A stretch of DNA of 64,000 bases from Oscillospiraceae bacterium. GTDB lineage: Bacteria; Bacillota; Clostridia; Oscillospirales; Oscillospiraceae. The stretch covers positions 124,001 through 188,000 of the forward strand of contig JAFZRS010000002.1 of the NCBI GenBank assembly GCA_017619715.1, written 5' to 3'. This document shows positions 1 to 8,775 of this stretch, piece by piece. The position numbers were made by a program, and so were the translations under genes. Every line of letters begins with the position of its first letter. Positions within the stretch are counted from its first letter, which is position 1. Under the pieces are notes generated by a model. The model saw only the letters and a program-made list of their open reading frames with translations, ran no database searches and was not told where the DNA came from.

Positions 1-186
1 CGTCACGCCCTGTACCCAGCCGGATACGGCGCCGCCCGCCGCCCGGAACGGGGAGGCGACCACGCCGAGGGCGTTATATAGAAATCCTGTGCCGCTGCTG
101 ATGGCGGACAGAATACAAAGCCCCACCGCCACCGCGGTAATGGCGGAGAGCAGAATCATTCCGTTTTTGGTAAAAAATCGTTTCAT
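1..186 (-). CDS. mreC: Rod shape-determining protein MreC, N-terminus only (partial)
   Basis: Only the first 62 codons lie in the window; the rest is beyond the left edge. The start reads MKRFFTKNGMILLSAITAV: a short basic cytoplasmic head, one hydrophobic membrane segment (about residues 9-30), then the start of the outer domain. MreC is the bitopic scaffold that links MreB filaments to cell-wall synthases. The assignment rests on this topology and on the position directly after maf, a classic neighbour of mreBCD. The ATG overlaps the maf stop (ATGA), so translation is probably coupled. The family call is likely but rests on limited sequence. Confidence 0.7.
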   Translation of the reverse strand, partial: MKRFFTKNGMILLSAITAVAVGLCILSAISSGTGFLYNALGVVASPFRAAGGAVSGWVQGVT

Positions 187-788
187 GCTTCCCTCACGGT
201 ATCAGGATTGCCTAAAAGAATTACGCCGAAATGGCGCAGCATTTGAGCCAGAAGCTCCACCGGCAGACCCATTACGTTGAAAAAATCGCCGTCAATCCGC
301 TCTACCAGCAGCGCACCCTGTCCCTGCACGCCATACGCACCTGCCTTGTCCAGCGGTTCTCCGCCGGCAATATAGGCACGCAGCTCGTCGTCGCCGACGT
401 GTCGAAACCACACATCGGTGGATCGGGTGCGGCTCACGGCGCAATCTCCCTGCCGCACCGTCACACCGGTGCAGACGGTGTGGCGACGTCCCTGTAAAGC
501 GCGTAACATGGACAGCGCCTCCGCTTCATCGGCAGGCTTGCCCAGCCGTTTGTTGTCTAAAAAAACCATGGTGTCGGCGGTGATGACGATCTCGTCCGGC
601 GCCGATTCCACCGCCAGCGATTTTTCCCGGGAAATATGGACCACCGTCTCCTCCGGCGAAAGCCCGGCGGGACAGGTCTCCTCCACCTGCGGCACCCGGA
701 CGGTAAAATCCGTCAGTCCGATCCGCCGCAGTAACTCCCGGCGCCTGGGTGAGGCGGAAGCCAGTACGATCCGCGTCATATCGCTCAC
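183..788 (-). CDS. maf: Maf-family nucleoside triphosphate pyrophosphatase
   Basis: Maf proteins hydrolyse non-canonical or modified nucleoside triphosphates to monophosphate and pyrophosphate, a house-cleaning role linked to septum formation. The 201-residue protein has normal length. The SASPRR signature is at residues 11-16, the AD of the catalytic ITADT segment at 71-72, KAGAYGVQG at 148-156 and NVMGLP at 171-176. The start overlaps the dut stop by 4 bases and the stop overlaps mreC, giving a tight dut-maf-mreC run. ATG at 788 is chosen for the overlap; ATG at 779 is also possible. Function near certain. Confidence 0.93.
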   Translation of the reverse strand: MSDMTRIVLASASPRRRELLRRIGLTDFTVRVPQVEETCPAGLSPEETVVHISREKSLAVESAPDEIVITADTMVFLDNKRLGKPADEAEALSMLRALQGRRHTVCTGVTVRQGDCAVSRTRSTDVWFRHVGDDELRAYIAGGEPLDKAGAYGVQGQGALLVERIDGDFFNVMGLPVELLAQMLRHFGVILLGNPDTVREA

Positions 789-1234
789 CGTCCCGTGGAG
801 CCGAACCCATCGGCGCCGCGACCGGTTTCGTCCAGCTCTTCCACAAAGGTCAGCGTCGGCTGTACCACAGGCGTGACCATCAACTGAGCAATCCGGTCTC
901 CCGGCTGTATCGTGTAGGGTTCGTCGCCCAGATTCACCAGTCCGACCCGGATTTCACCGCGGTAATCACTGTCAATGACCCCCACGCCGTTGGAAAGACA
1001 GATACCTTTTTTCACGCCCAATCCGCTGCGGGCAAAGAGCAACGCCACGTAGCCGGCGTCCGGCAACGCAATGGCAATGCCCGTGGGCAACAGCGCACGC
1101 TGACCTGCCTCCAACGTCACCGGCGCATCCATACACGCGCACAAATCCATGGCGGCGGCGCCGTCAGTGGCAAAATGCGGAACGGGAATACTCTGTCCAA
1201 TACGGGGCGAAAGAGCCTTGATCTTCAATTCCAT
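785..1234 (-). CDS. dut: dUTP pyrophosphatase
   Basis: Trimeric dUTPase that converts dUTP to dUMP and PPi, keeping uracil out of DNA and feeding dTMP synthesis. All five family motifs are visible in 149 residues: AAMDL (27-31), ARSGLG (68-73), GVIDSDYRGEI (85-95), PGDRIAQLM (111-119) and the C-terminal RGADGFGSTG (139-148) that closes over the substrate. It is first in the dut-maf-mreC run; both nucleotide enzymes are pool-sanitising, so the pairing makes sense. A GGAGAAAA ribosome site precedes the ATG. Confidence 0.96.
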   Translation of the reverse strand: MELKIKALSPRIGQSIPVPHFATDGAAAMDLCACMDAPVTLEAGQRALLPTGIAIALPDAGYVALLFARSGLGVKKGICLSNGVGVIDSDYRGEIRVGLVNLGDEPYTIQPGDRIAQLMVTPVVQPTLTFVEELDETGRGADGFGSTGR

Positions 1235-1327
1235 AGAGTGTTTTCTCCTGTTATAGCAAAACTATACGTATAATTCGACAAAATTATTACCAATAGGATT
1301 CGGCTTGCGCAATCAAAAGGGCGCTTT

Positions 1328-3409
1328 TTACTCCACACCCCGGTAGAAAAGACCCCGGGTGTACTCTTCGGGTGTCCAGTCGGATTGCCCGTTATATCGC
1401 CGGGCGGCGGCAAGACATTCCTCGGGTGTCTCGGTGGTGAAGCGCAGGCGCGCATAGGTAAGTCCGCAGGTTTTGTATTCGCCTTTATCCGCCAGAAATA
1501 ACGTGCGGCTGTTTTCAATTTCGCATCGGCAGCCGTAGGCGCACAGCGTGGGGAAAGCTGTCCCGGTACGGTCGTTCAGCACGCCGCCTTTTCCGCCGGA
1601 ACATTGTTTCGCGCTGCGTAAAGGACAGTTCTCCATGATCATCAGCGGCAGTCGGCCGTAGACAATCGCCTCACAGGGCAGGTATTTTTGCAGATCGCGT
1701 ATTTGCTGATGACGCAGCTCAAAGGACACGGTGGCGCTGTGCAGTCCCTGATCGCGCAAAAAAAGCAGCGCACGGGAGTTATATACGTTCAAACCAAAGT
1801 CGCCCCGCACCTCCAGCGGAAGCTGTGACAGGAGCGGAAGATGTCCGGCGTTGCCTACCACCGCGCCGCTTAAATAAGGCGTATTTTCCAACGCGGCGCG
1901 AAACGGTTTTTCGTCGGCGGTGCGAAATACCCGGGGCAGCAGAGCAAATAGACGTGTGCGCCGGGCAAAGGCGGACAGGTCTATTGTATGTAGCAGCTCC
2001 AGCGGGATATACACCGCCTCCATTTGATCCGCCAGTGCGTTTGTCAGCTGCTGCGCCCGGGCAATGGAGCAAGTCAGAAGCGGCATCATATCCGGCGCGT
2101 CGGGACATGGCGGCAGAGGACGCTCGGTTGCTTCGTGCCGTGTCGAGCCGATGTGGGACAGTTTTTGTTCCATTTCCTCCAATGCTTCGCGCCGCAGTGC
2201 GTTGATGGCGCTGGCGGAGAGCATCAAGCCCTCGTCCAACTCCGCGCTGATTTGATTGGGAACAAAGACCGTGCCGCCTGTTTTACGAAGCCTTGCGCAA
2301 AGATCACTCTCTGTCAGATCCCTGGTGCGGGCGTTTTCGGGTACGCCGCCGAAAACGGTGACGGTGTGGGAAACGCCGTCTCGTTCCACCGAAGCGGTGA
2401 GTTCGGCGCGTTTTCCCGCGTGCACGGTGCAGTGCAAAGAGACCGGCACGGTGCGGTGTTCGGCGGTTTCATAGTTTTTCCGGACGGCGGCAAAAAGATC
2501 CTCCGGCCAGCGGGCGTTTTCCGGACGCGCGCCCAACATGGCATCGCCCAGTTTGCCCCGGTAATAGCCATCGGTAAAGCCGTCGCGGTCAAAGGCGGCA
2601 GACAGCCGGGCGGATTCCTCCGCCGTAGGCGCGCGGCGCTCGTCCAAAAGGCGGCGGTATATGGAGGTGACCACCGCCACATACTCCGGACGCTTCATGC
2701 GACCCTCGATCTTCAAACAGGCGACACCCATCGCGTCCAGCTCTTGAAGATAGGCGGACAAGTTATTGTCCTTCAAGCTCAGCGGACGCTCCGATCCGGC
2801 AGGCGCGTTGACGCCGTACGGCAGACGGCAGGGCTGGGCGCAGGCGCCGCGGTTGCCGCTGCGCCGTCCGATCAGAGCGCTCATGGCGCATTGACCGGAA
2901 TAGCACATGCACAGTGCGCCGTGGACAAAAACTTCCACCTCCGCGCCGCAGTCGCGGCAGATGGCGGCAATATCCTCTCGCCGCAATTCCCGCGCCAGTA
3001 CCACGCGATCCAATCCGAGCTTCGCGGCAAACCGCGCGCCGGAGAGGGTAAAAATACTCATTTGGGTGCTGGCGTGAAGGGGCAGCTCCGGCACGATCTC
3101 CCGTGCGAGAGTCAAAAGTCCCCAGTCCTGCACCAGCACGGCGTCCACACCCGACGCATTGGCGCGGCGCAGCGCATCGGCGGCGGCGGGCAGCTCCCGG
3201 TCGGTCAGCAGCGTGTTGAGTGTGAGATACACCCGCACGCCACGCAGATGGCAATAGGACACCGCCCGGGCAAACTCCTCCTCGGAGAAATTTCTGGCGC
3301 CGCGCCGGGCATTGAAATCATCCATGCCAAGATAGACCGCGTCCGCGCCGCTCTGTACGGCGGCAACCAGCGCTTCCCGCGATCCGGCGGGGGAGAGCAG
3401 CTCAACCAT
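1328..3409 (-). CDS. U32-family protein, RlhA-like (probable RNA hydroxylation enzyme)
   Basis: A 693-residue peptidase-U32 (collagenase-like) protein. It starts with the family's VELLSPAGS and has the U32 signature VFVHGALCMCYSGQC around residues 160-174, with further cysteines at 190 and 194. A second Cys set (NCPLR, QCSG, CAYGCRC) lies near the C-terminus. Characterised relatives (RlhA, TrhP) are not proteases but Fe-S/prephenate-dependent enzymes that 5-hydroxylate 23S rRNA or tRNA wobble uridine. The long C-terminal part resembles the DUF3656-containing RlhA branch more than the ~400-residue TrhP branch. It abuts zapA with no gap and shares its promoter. The exact RNA target is inferred. 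Confidence 0.85.
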   Translation of the reverse strand: MVELLSPAGSREALVAAVQSGADAVYLGMDDFNARRGARNFSEEEFARAVSYCHLRGVRVYLTLNTLLTDRELPAAADALRRANASGVDAVLVQDWGLLTLAREIVPELPLHASTQMSIFTLSGARFAAKLGLDRVVLARELRREDIAAICRDCGAEVEVFVHGALCMCYSGQCAMSALIGRRSGNRGACAQPCRLPYGVNAPAGSERPLSLKDNNLSAYLQELDAMGVACLKIEGRMKRPEYVAVVTSIYRRLLDERRAPTAEESARLSAAFDRDGFTDGYYRGKLGDAMLGARPENARWPEDLFAAVRKNYETAEHRTVPVSLHCTVHAGKRAELTASVERDGVSHTVTVFGGVPENARTRDLTESDLCARLRKTGGTVFVPNQISAELDEGLMLSASAINALRREALEEMEQKLSHIGSTRHEATERPLPPCPDAPDMMPLLTCSIARAQQLTNALADQMEAVYIPLELLHTIDLSAFARRTRLFALLPRVFRTADEKPFRAALENTPYLSGAVVGNAGHLPLLSQLPLEVRGDFGLNVYNSRALLFLRDQGLHSATVSFELRHQQIRDLQKYLPCEAIVYGRLPLMIMENCPLRSAKQCSGGKGGVLNDRTGTAFPTLCAYGCRCEIENSRTLFLADKGEYKTCGLTYARLRFTTETPEECLAAARRYNGQSDWTPEEYTRGLFYRGVE

Positions 3410-3724
3410 TTACCGGCGGTTCTGTGCCTTGAAAAGCTGACGCTTTAACTCGGACACCTCGTTTTTCGCCTGGGCGGCCTCGTCCACGTAGGTCTTGATC
3501 TGCCGGCGGAGGTTTTCCGCGTTTTCCTGGGCTTTGAGCAGCTCATCGGCGATGTTGATGGCGGCAAGAATCGCCGCGTCCGTACGGCTGACGCTGGCGG
3601 AAGAGAGCACTTCACGCAGGCGGCTGTCCACCAGCTTTCCCACACGCTCCATATAGGAGGGGCTCTCCTCCGCTACCAGTGTGTAGTCCTCTCCGCAGAT
3701 GCTCATCGTTACGCGATTTGCCAT
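3410..3724 (-). CDS. zapA: Cell division protein ZapA
   Basis: A 104-residue Z-ring-associated protein that bundles FtsZ filaments. The N-terminal globular domain (VTMSICGEDYTLVAEESPSY) is followed by a long amphipathic coiled coil (about residues 55-104) ending in a basic tail. It is the first gene of the zapA-U32 operon, and in many Clostridia zapA precedes a U32 gene. A promoter with the correct 17-base spacer lies about 70 bases upstream. Confidence 0.9.
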   Translation of the reverse strand: MANRVTMSICGEDYTLVAEESPSYMERVGKLVDSRLREVLSSASVSRTDAAILAAINIADELLKAQENAENLRRQIKTYVDEAAQAKNEVSELKRQLFKAQNRR

Positions 3725-3795
3725 AATATATCCCGTCCTTTCTCACTCTTTCTGCCGCCTCGTGTAGGAGGCGAAACTATATAAATACAGAATAA

Positions 3796-3824
3796 AGTAT
3801 ACCACAATGGGTGCAAACCGTAAA
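3796..3824 (-). promoter_or_regulatory. Predicted SigA promoter of zapA-U32
   Basis: On the minus strand TTTACG, 17 bases, TATACT. It points at zapA and lies back to back with the dnaD promoter. Confidence 0.5.
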
Positions 3825-3863
3825 GCATTCGCAGGAAATTTCTGAAAAAATGCATTGTGCAGC

Positions 3864-3892
3864 TTTACGAAAAAAGAGTTTTATTGTAAAAT
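3864..3892 (+). promoter_or_regulatory. Predicted SigA promoter of the dnaD-dnaI operon
   Basis: TTTACG, 17 bases, TAAAAT, about 33 bases upstream of the dnaD start, which has a strong AAGGAGG ribosome site. Confidence 0.5.
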
Positions 3893-3924
3893 AAAACAAC
3901 TATCAAGAACAAGGAGGTGCGCGC

Positions 3925-4830
3925 ATGGGCGGATATATCCTGCGAGACAAGGAGCAGCGTGTTTCTCTGCCTGCACAGCGGGTGGATCGGCTGCTCTCCC
4001 GGGGCGACGGCGACGCGGCGCTTTTGTATCTGTTTTTGTCGCGTACCGACCGCGGCGTGACGCCGGAGGAGATACAGCAGCGGCTGCATTGGACGCAGCT
4101 GCGCTTTGCCGCCGCCGAGCGGACGCTCCGGCAGTTGGGACTGCTGGACGGCGAATCGTGGACGCCGCCGGAGCCGGCGGAGGAGCGGACGGCTTATACC
4201 GGCGAGGATATCGCCAATCTGCTGGAAGGGGACAAGGGCTTTGCTGCGCTGGTGCCGCAGACGGAGGAAAAACTGGGCAAGAAGCTGAAAACAGCCGATT
4301 TGCAGATTCTGGCGGGGCTGTACGACGATCTGCGTCTGCCGCCGGACGTGATCTATCTGCTGGTGAACCACTGTATCCGCCGCATGGAGCAGCGCTACGG
4401 CGAAGGACGGCGTCCCACGCTGCGGCAAATTGAAAAAGAGGGCTATTACTGGGCGTCGCAGGGACTGTACGACCAGGAAAGCGCAGGACGGTATCTGCGA
4501 CGGTACGACCGGCGGCAATCGCAGATGAGTGCGTATCTGCGCGCCGTGCAGATTACGTCGCGCCGCGCGGTGGACAGCGAGGAGCGGTATATCAACGACT
4601 GGATCGAAAAAGGATATTCCCCGGAGTTGGTGGCGGCGGCATACGATCAGACGATTTTCTATAAAAAAGAGCTGAACTGGCGATACCTCAACGGCGTACT
4701 GCGCCGCTGGGAGGAAAACGGTTGGCACACGCCGGAGGAGGCGGAGCAGGGCTGTCAAAACGGCGCGGCGCGGCAACGTCAGAAATCCGGCGGAAAAAAC
4801 GACTGGATGACCCAGTTTATCAAGCGGTGA
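3925..4830 (+). CDS. DnaD-domain replication initiation protein
   Basis: A 301-residue DnaD/DnaB-type primosome protein, which remodels origin DNA and helps load the replicative helicase in Firmicutes. A winged-helix-like N-terminal part (1-90) is followed by two DnaD C-terminal (DnaB_2) repeats: about 95-175 (TGEDIANLLEGD...DVIYLLVNHCIRRM) and about 180-275. The second contains YINDWIEKGYS and LNWRYLNGVLRRWEENG, the family's YxxxIxxxWxxxG pattern. It lies 15 bases upstream of a DnaI-like ATPase, the usual Clostridia pairing. Whether it is the counterpart of B. subtilis DnaD or DnaB cannot be decided here. Confidence 0.88.
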   Translation: MGGYILRDKEQRVSLPAQRVDRLLSRGDGDAALLYLFLSRTDRGVTPEEIQQRLHWTQLRFAAAERTLRQLGLLDGESWTPPEPAEERTAYTGEDIANLLEGDKGFAALVPQTEEKLGKKLKTADLQILAGLYDDLRLPPDVIYLLVNHCIRRMEQRYGEGRRPTLRQIEKEGYYWASQGLYDQESAGRYLRRYDRRQSQMSAYLRAVQITSRRAVDSEERYINDWIEKGYSPELVAAAYDQTIFYKKELNWRYLNGVLRRWEENGWHTPEEAEQGCQNGAARQRQKSGGKNDWMTQFIKR

Positions 4831-4845
4831 GGGGAGGCAAGATGC

Positions 4846-5841
4846 GTGAAATACGACGGGAAGATCATGAGCCGCGCCATGGAGCGGTATAAAGAGGATA
4901 AGGAGCGGCGCAGCAGTCGGTTTCAGGCGCGGCAGGAGGCAATTTTTCGAGCAGTTCCCCGTTTGGGCGAGATTGACCGGGAACTGCGCAGTACCATGTC
5001 GCAGATCGTGTCGTCCGCTCTGCGGCGCGGCACAGACCCGCTGCCTGCGATCCGGGTGATCCGGGACCGCAATCTGGATCTGCAGCGCCAGCGCGCGGAG
5101 TTGCTGGCAGAGAACGGCTATGACATGGACGCGCTGGAGGAGAAACCGCTCTGCCCTTTGTGCAACGACACCGGCTTTCAAAAAGGCGCCATGTGCGAAT
5201 GTCTGCAAAAATACTATGACCGTGAGCAGATCCGGGAACTTTCCAAAGTGTTGGACATGGGAACTGCCAGCTTTGAGACGTTTGATTTCCAGTGGTACGA
5301 TACCCAGCGCGGCGAGCTGGGCGTATCACCACGTGAGAATATGGAGAAGAACTTTGACACCTGTCAGGACTACGCCCACCAGTTCGGACCGCGCAGCGGC
5401 AATCTGTTGCTGTCCGGCGAACCGGGACTGGGAAAGACGTTTTTGTCGGCGTGCATCGCCCGGGTGGTCAGCGGCAACGGGTTTTCCGTGGTGTATGATA
5501 CCGCCGCTCACGTGTTTGCCCGTTTCGAGACGGATAAGTTCCGCCGGGATCAGGGCGAGGAGGCGGGTGAGGACGTGAACCGCTATCTCAACTGTGAACT
5601 GCTGATTTTAGACGATCTGGGCACAGAGATGACCACTGCGTTTGTCCAGAGCGCTCTGTATCAAATTATCAACAGTCGGCTGCTGTCGGGAGGAAAAACG
5701 ATCATCAGTACCAATCTCAGTCCGGCGGAGATCGGTCGGCGGTATTCTCCGCAGATTCTGTCCCGACTGATGGGCGAATATCAGATACTGCCCTTTTTTG
5801 GAGAGGACATTCGTCTTCTCAAAAGAGAGCGAGAACAATAG
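4846..5841 (+). CDS. DnaI/DnaC-like helicase-loader ATPase
   Basis: A 331-residue AAA+ protein that should load the DnaB-type helicase with the DnaD protein upstream. A helical N-terminal region is followed by a four-Cys zinc site (C103, C106, C117, C119, in CPLCNDTG...CECL), then the ATPase: Walker A GEPGLGKT (191-198), Walker B LLILDDLG (252-259), sensor STN (288-290) and a probable arginine finger near R306. The start is GTG, 11 bases after GGGGAGG; no nearer ATG fits. A terminator follows, so the operon has two genes. Confidence 0.88.
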   Translation: MKYDGKIMSRAMERYKEDKERRSSRFQARQEAIFRAVPRLGEIDRELRSTMSQIVSSALRRGTDPLPAIRVIRDRNLDLQRQRAELLAENGYDMDALEEKPLCPLCNDTGFQKGAMCECLQKYYDREQIRELSKVLDMGTASFETFDFQWYDTQRGELGVSPRENMEKNFDTCQDYAHQFGPRSGNLLLSGEPGLGKTFLSACIARVVSGNGFSVVYDTAAHVFARFETDKFRRDQGEEAGEDVNRYLNCELLILDDLGTEMTTAFVQSALYQIINSRLLSGGKTIISTNLSPAEIGRRYSPQILSRLMGEYQILPFFGEDIRLLKREREQ

Positions 5842-5853
5842 AATACGCTCCTT

Positions 5854-5889
5854 GCCCTGTTCGGAAACGTGCCGGACAGGGCGCTTTTT
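5854..5889 (+). terminator. Rho-independent terminator after the DnaI-like gene
   Basis: 11-bp arms GCCCTGTTCGG / CCGGACAGGGC (one G-U pair), then GC and five T. Confidence 0.75.
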
Positions 5890-5974
5890 GTTGCCAAAGA
5901 GGGATTTCCCGACGGGATACGACCGTTTTTACCGCCAAAGGAGAGTAAAATGACGGAGAAACGGAGGGATACGC

Positions 5975-6790
5975 ATGAAAAGCCATCACAAGGGGGATTT
6001 TCTGTCTACGCGAGTGCGGTATATTTCCATAGGGGAAATCCGTCCCAATCCCCGTCAGCCGCGCCGCCATTTCGGCGAGGACAGTCTGCGGGAGCTGTCG
6101 GACAGTATCCGGGCGTACGGCATTTTACAGCCGCTGACGGTGCGCCGTATGGAACAGGGCTACGAGCTGGTGGCAGGAGAACGGCGTCTGCGCGCCGCTC
6201 GGCTGGCAGGATTGCGGGAGGTTCCGTGCCTTGTTGCACAAGTGGGGGAGGAAGATTCGGCGCTGTTGGCGCTGATTGAGAACCTACAGCGCCGGGATCT
6301 GGACTGCTGGGAGGAGGCGGAGGCGATTGCCCGGCTGATCCGGGAATACGGCTTAAGTCAGGAGGCGGCTGCGGAGAAGATCGGAAAATCCCAGTCCGGC
6401 GTGGCAAATAAACTGCGATTGCTGCGCCTTAGCGAGAGTGTGCGGCAGCTCCTTCGCCAAAACGGACTGACGGAGCGCCATGCCCGGGCACTGCTGCGCC
6501 TGACGGACGAGGAGGAACAGCGCCGCGTGATTCGCGCGGCGGCACAGGGCGGCTGGAACGTGGCGCGGACGGAGGAGTACGTGGAGAAACTGCTGCAAAA
6601 CAAGCAGATTCAACCGCCTCGCCGCCGCAGTACATACGTCATCAAGGACGTGCGGTTGTTTCTCAACAGCGTCGAACGCGGCGTACATATGATGCAGCAC
6701 GCCGGCGTGGGCGCGGTGTGGGGACGGGAAGACACAGACAGCGCCATCTTGCTGACCATTCGCATACCCAAATCGGAAAAAAAGGCGTGA
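5975..6790 (+). CDS. ParB/Noc-family CTP-binding DNA clamp
   Basis: A 271-residue ParB-fold protein. The N-terminal ISIGEIRPNPRQPR segment (17-30) and GERRLRAARLAG (68-79) form the CTP site; ENLQRRDLD (102-110) and a helix-turn-helix around 126-146 should read the parS or NBS site; the C-terminus is a dimerisation segment. No parA lies beside it, and the neighbours are replication genes, so a nucleoid-occlusion (Noc) role is as likely as chromosome partition. The start follows a GGAGGG site. Family certain, subtype unsure. Confidence 0.87.
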   Translation: MKSHHKGDFLSTRVRYISIGEIRPNPRQPRRHFGEDSLRELSDSIRAYGILQPLTVRRMEQGYELVAGERRLRAARLAGLREVPCLVAQVGEEDSALLALIENLQRRDLDCWEEAEAIARLIREYGLSQEAAAEKIGKSQSGVANKLRLLRLSESVRQLLRQNGLTERHARALLRLTDEEEQRRVIRAAAQGGWNVARTEEYVEKLLQNKQIQPPRRRSTYVIKDVRLFLNSVERGVHMMQHAGVGAVWGREDTDSAILLTIRIPKSEKKA

Positions 6791-6894
6791 TGCTTGTTAC
6801 GAATTTGTAATCCTTTTTCTTGACAGAGGGAGTATAATGACGGTGCATATCTGTCTTTGAAAAGAGTGGGCAGGCAAGAGGAGGATCTGTAGTG

Positions 6895-8721
6895 ATGGAA
6901 GAGGAACGCCGCCAGGTAGCTCTGGACGCCTCACAGGAGGACGAGTGGGACGAAGAGCTGGAAGAGGAGCTGCTGTACGGGCGTCGCAGGCTGGGACGCG
7001 GCGGAAAAATTGCGCTGATTGTCAGCGGCGCTGTTGTGGCGCTGTTGGCAGCGGCATATATAGTTGTTTGCGCGTTCGCCTCCCGTGAAGAGACCGTGCG
7101 AAACGGAGTCAGCGTTTTGGGCGTAGACGTGAGCGGATTGACACGTGCGCAGGTGGAGACGCTTTGGGAACGGGAAGGTTCACGCGTCTGCGCCGTGACA
7201 GAGATTCTCATTTTGGTGGAAGGCGAAGAGACCACGCGGCTGACGCTGGCGGAGCTGGGTGTGACGATCCGACCCGAGGATGCGGCAAAAAGCGCGTGGA
7301 ACGCCGGCCGCGGCGGCAGTTTTCTCGCCGGCGGTTGGGCATATCTGCGCAGTCGTTTTACCCGCAGTGACGTCATGCCCAAGTTGACGCTGGACGAGGA
7401 AGTCTTTGATAAGCGGCTGGAAGGAATCGGCGATGAGTTGGGCACTACGGTGATAGACGGCGCGTACCGGCTGGACGAGGAGACGGCGGACGGGTTCTAT
7501 CTCACCAAGCCCCGGGACGGCGTGAGCGTGGACGAGAGCATTTTGCGCATGACGCTGGAAGACGCTATCACCAACGGAAAACTACGCCCCATTGATTGTT
7601 ATTACGAAAAAGCGGCGGCAACGGAGCTGGATCTGGACGCCGTATATGAGGAGCTGCACGCGCAGATGCGCAATGCCGGATACGACAAGGAAACCGGGGA
7701 GTTGACGGAGTCGCAAGTGGGCGTGGAGTTTGATGTGGAGCAGGCAAAAGACCTCTTAGAGCAGGCGGAGCCTGGAGAGGAGATTTTCGTACCCGGGCAG
7801 GTACAGTTCCCCGCCGTGACCCTGGAGAAGCTGAAAGAGGGGCTCTTTCACGACGTGCTGGGCACCTACACCACCATTGTCACCGGCAGCGCCAACCGCT
7901 TGAGCAATGTGCGCCGCGCCGCCGGTGCGGTGAACGGGTCGATTCTCAATAGCGGCGAACAGCTCTCCTACAACAAAACCGTGGGCAATCCAAATGCCGC
8001 GGCAGGTTATCTGCCCGCACCCGGCTATGTGAAGGGCAAGACTGTGGACGTATACGGCGGCGGTGTGTGCCAGGTCTCCTCCACCATGTATTACGCGGCG
8101 CTTTTGAGCAATTTGAAGATCGTTACACGCTATTGTCATCAGTACGCGCCGTCTTATATCACGTGGGGCTGTGACGCCACTACGTTCTATCCCTCTCCGG
8201 ATTTTGTTTTTGAAAACGACACCGACTACCCCATCAAGGTTGTAGCAACTTACTCCTCCAACAATCGCCTTACGGTGGCGATTTACGGCACAAAGACGGA
8301 CGATACCTATGTCCGCATGGTCAGCAAGACCCTTTCCACGACGCCGTCCCATGTGGAATATGTGGAGGACGAAACGCTTAAACCCGGTCAGCAGGTGACG
8401 GAGCAGAGCGGCTATACCGGCTATCAGGTTCGCACCTGGCGCAACGTGTACGCCGGCGACGGCACGCTTTTGTCCAGCAAGGTGGAAGCCACCAGCAATT
8501 ACGATATGCGCCCCACCATTATCCGCGTAGGTCCGAAACAGGCTGACCCCGCGCCTACACCGATACCCACGCCCACTCCCACGCCGGATCCCGACACAGA
8601 CACCGACCCCGGCACGGATACCGATCCGGGCACCGACACGGATCCCGGTACGGGAACTGACCCGGGTACGGACAACGATCCCGATACAGGCGGCGATTCC
8701 GGTGCGGGAACAAACCCGTAA
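6895..8721 (+). CDS. VanW-family cell-envelope protein with peptidoglycan-binding-like domain
   Basis: About 608 residues. The cytoplasmic head is very acidic (EEDEWDEELEEELL), then one membrane segment (about 36-60), then an outer part with PG_binding_4-like repeats (about 65-310) and a VanW domain (about 320-450, with SNVRRAAGAVNG, YGGGVCQVSSTMY and DYPIKV). A G5/3D-like strand region (about 480-545) and a proline/threonine-rich tail follow, with repeated D-T-D-P-G units (last about 45 residues). VanW is tied to glycopeptide resistance clusters but is common on Clostridia chromosomes, with unknown chemistry. AGGAGG serves either GTG 6892 or ATG 6895; ATG is chosen. Convergent with prmA across a shared terminator. 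Confidence 0.85.
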   Translation: MEEERRQVALDASQEDEWDEELEEELLYGRRRLGRGGKIALIVSGAVVALLAAAYIVVCAFASREETVRNGVSVLGVDVSGLTRAQVETLWEREGSRVCAVTEILILVEGEETTRLTLAELGVTIRPEDAAKSAWNAGRGGSFLAGGWAYLRSRFTRSDVMPKLTLDEEVFDKRLEGIGDELGTTVIDGAYRLDEETADGFYLTKPRDGVSVDESILRMTLEDAITNGKLRPIDCYYEKAAATELDLDAVYEELHAQMRNAGYDKETGELTESQVGVEFDVEQAKDLLEQAEPGEEIFVPGQVQFPAVTLEKLKEGLFHDVLGTYTTIVTGSANRLSNVRRAAGAVNGSILNSGEQLSYNKTVGNPNAAAGYLPAPGYVKGKTVDVYGGGVCQVSSTMYYAALLSNLKIVTRYCHQYAPSYITWGCDATTFYPSPDFVFENDTDYPIKVVATYSSNNRLTVAIYGTKTDDTYVRMVSKTLSTTPSHVEYVEDETLKPGQQVTEQSGYTGYQVRTWRNVYAGDGTLLSSKVEATSNYDMRPTIIRVGPKQADPAPTPIPTPTPTPDPDTDTDPGTDTDPGTDTDPGTGTDPGTDNDPDTGGDSGAGTNP

Positions 8722-8728
8722 TATAAAA

Positions 8729-8760
8729 CCTGCCGACGGTTATGCCGTCGGCAGGTTTTT
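8729..8760. terminator. Bidirectional terminator between the VanW gene and prmA
   Basis: Arms CCTGCCGACGG (8729-8739) and CCGTCGGCAGG (8745-8755), flanked by AAAA and TTTTT, so it can serve both convergent genes. Confidence 0.8.
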
Positions 8761-8775
8761 ATCATTCCGTATGAT

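Noticed and set aside
1236..1327. Promoter for dut
   Set aside because: Several -10-like boxes (TATACG, TATAGT) exist on the minus strand, but none has a convincing -35 at 16-18 bases.
6820..6838. TTGACA and TATAAT upstream of the VanW gene
   Set aside because: The boxes are only seven bases apart, far from the 16-18 needed for SigA; either may be used with a weaker partner but not together.
8580..8690. Short repeats that could suggest a CRISPR or minisatellite
   Set aside because: They are in-frame codons of the VanW protein tail, not separated by unique spacers.
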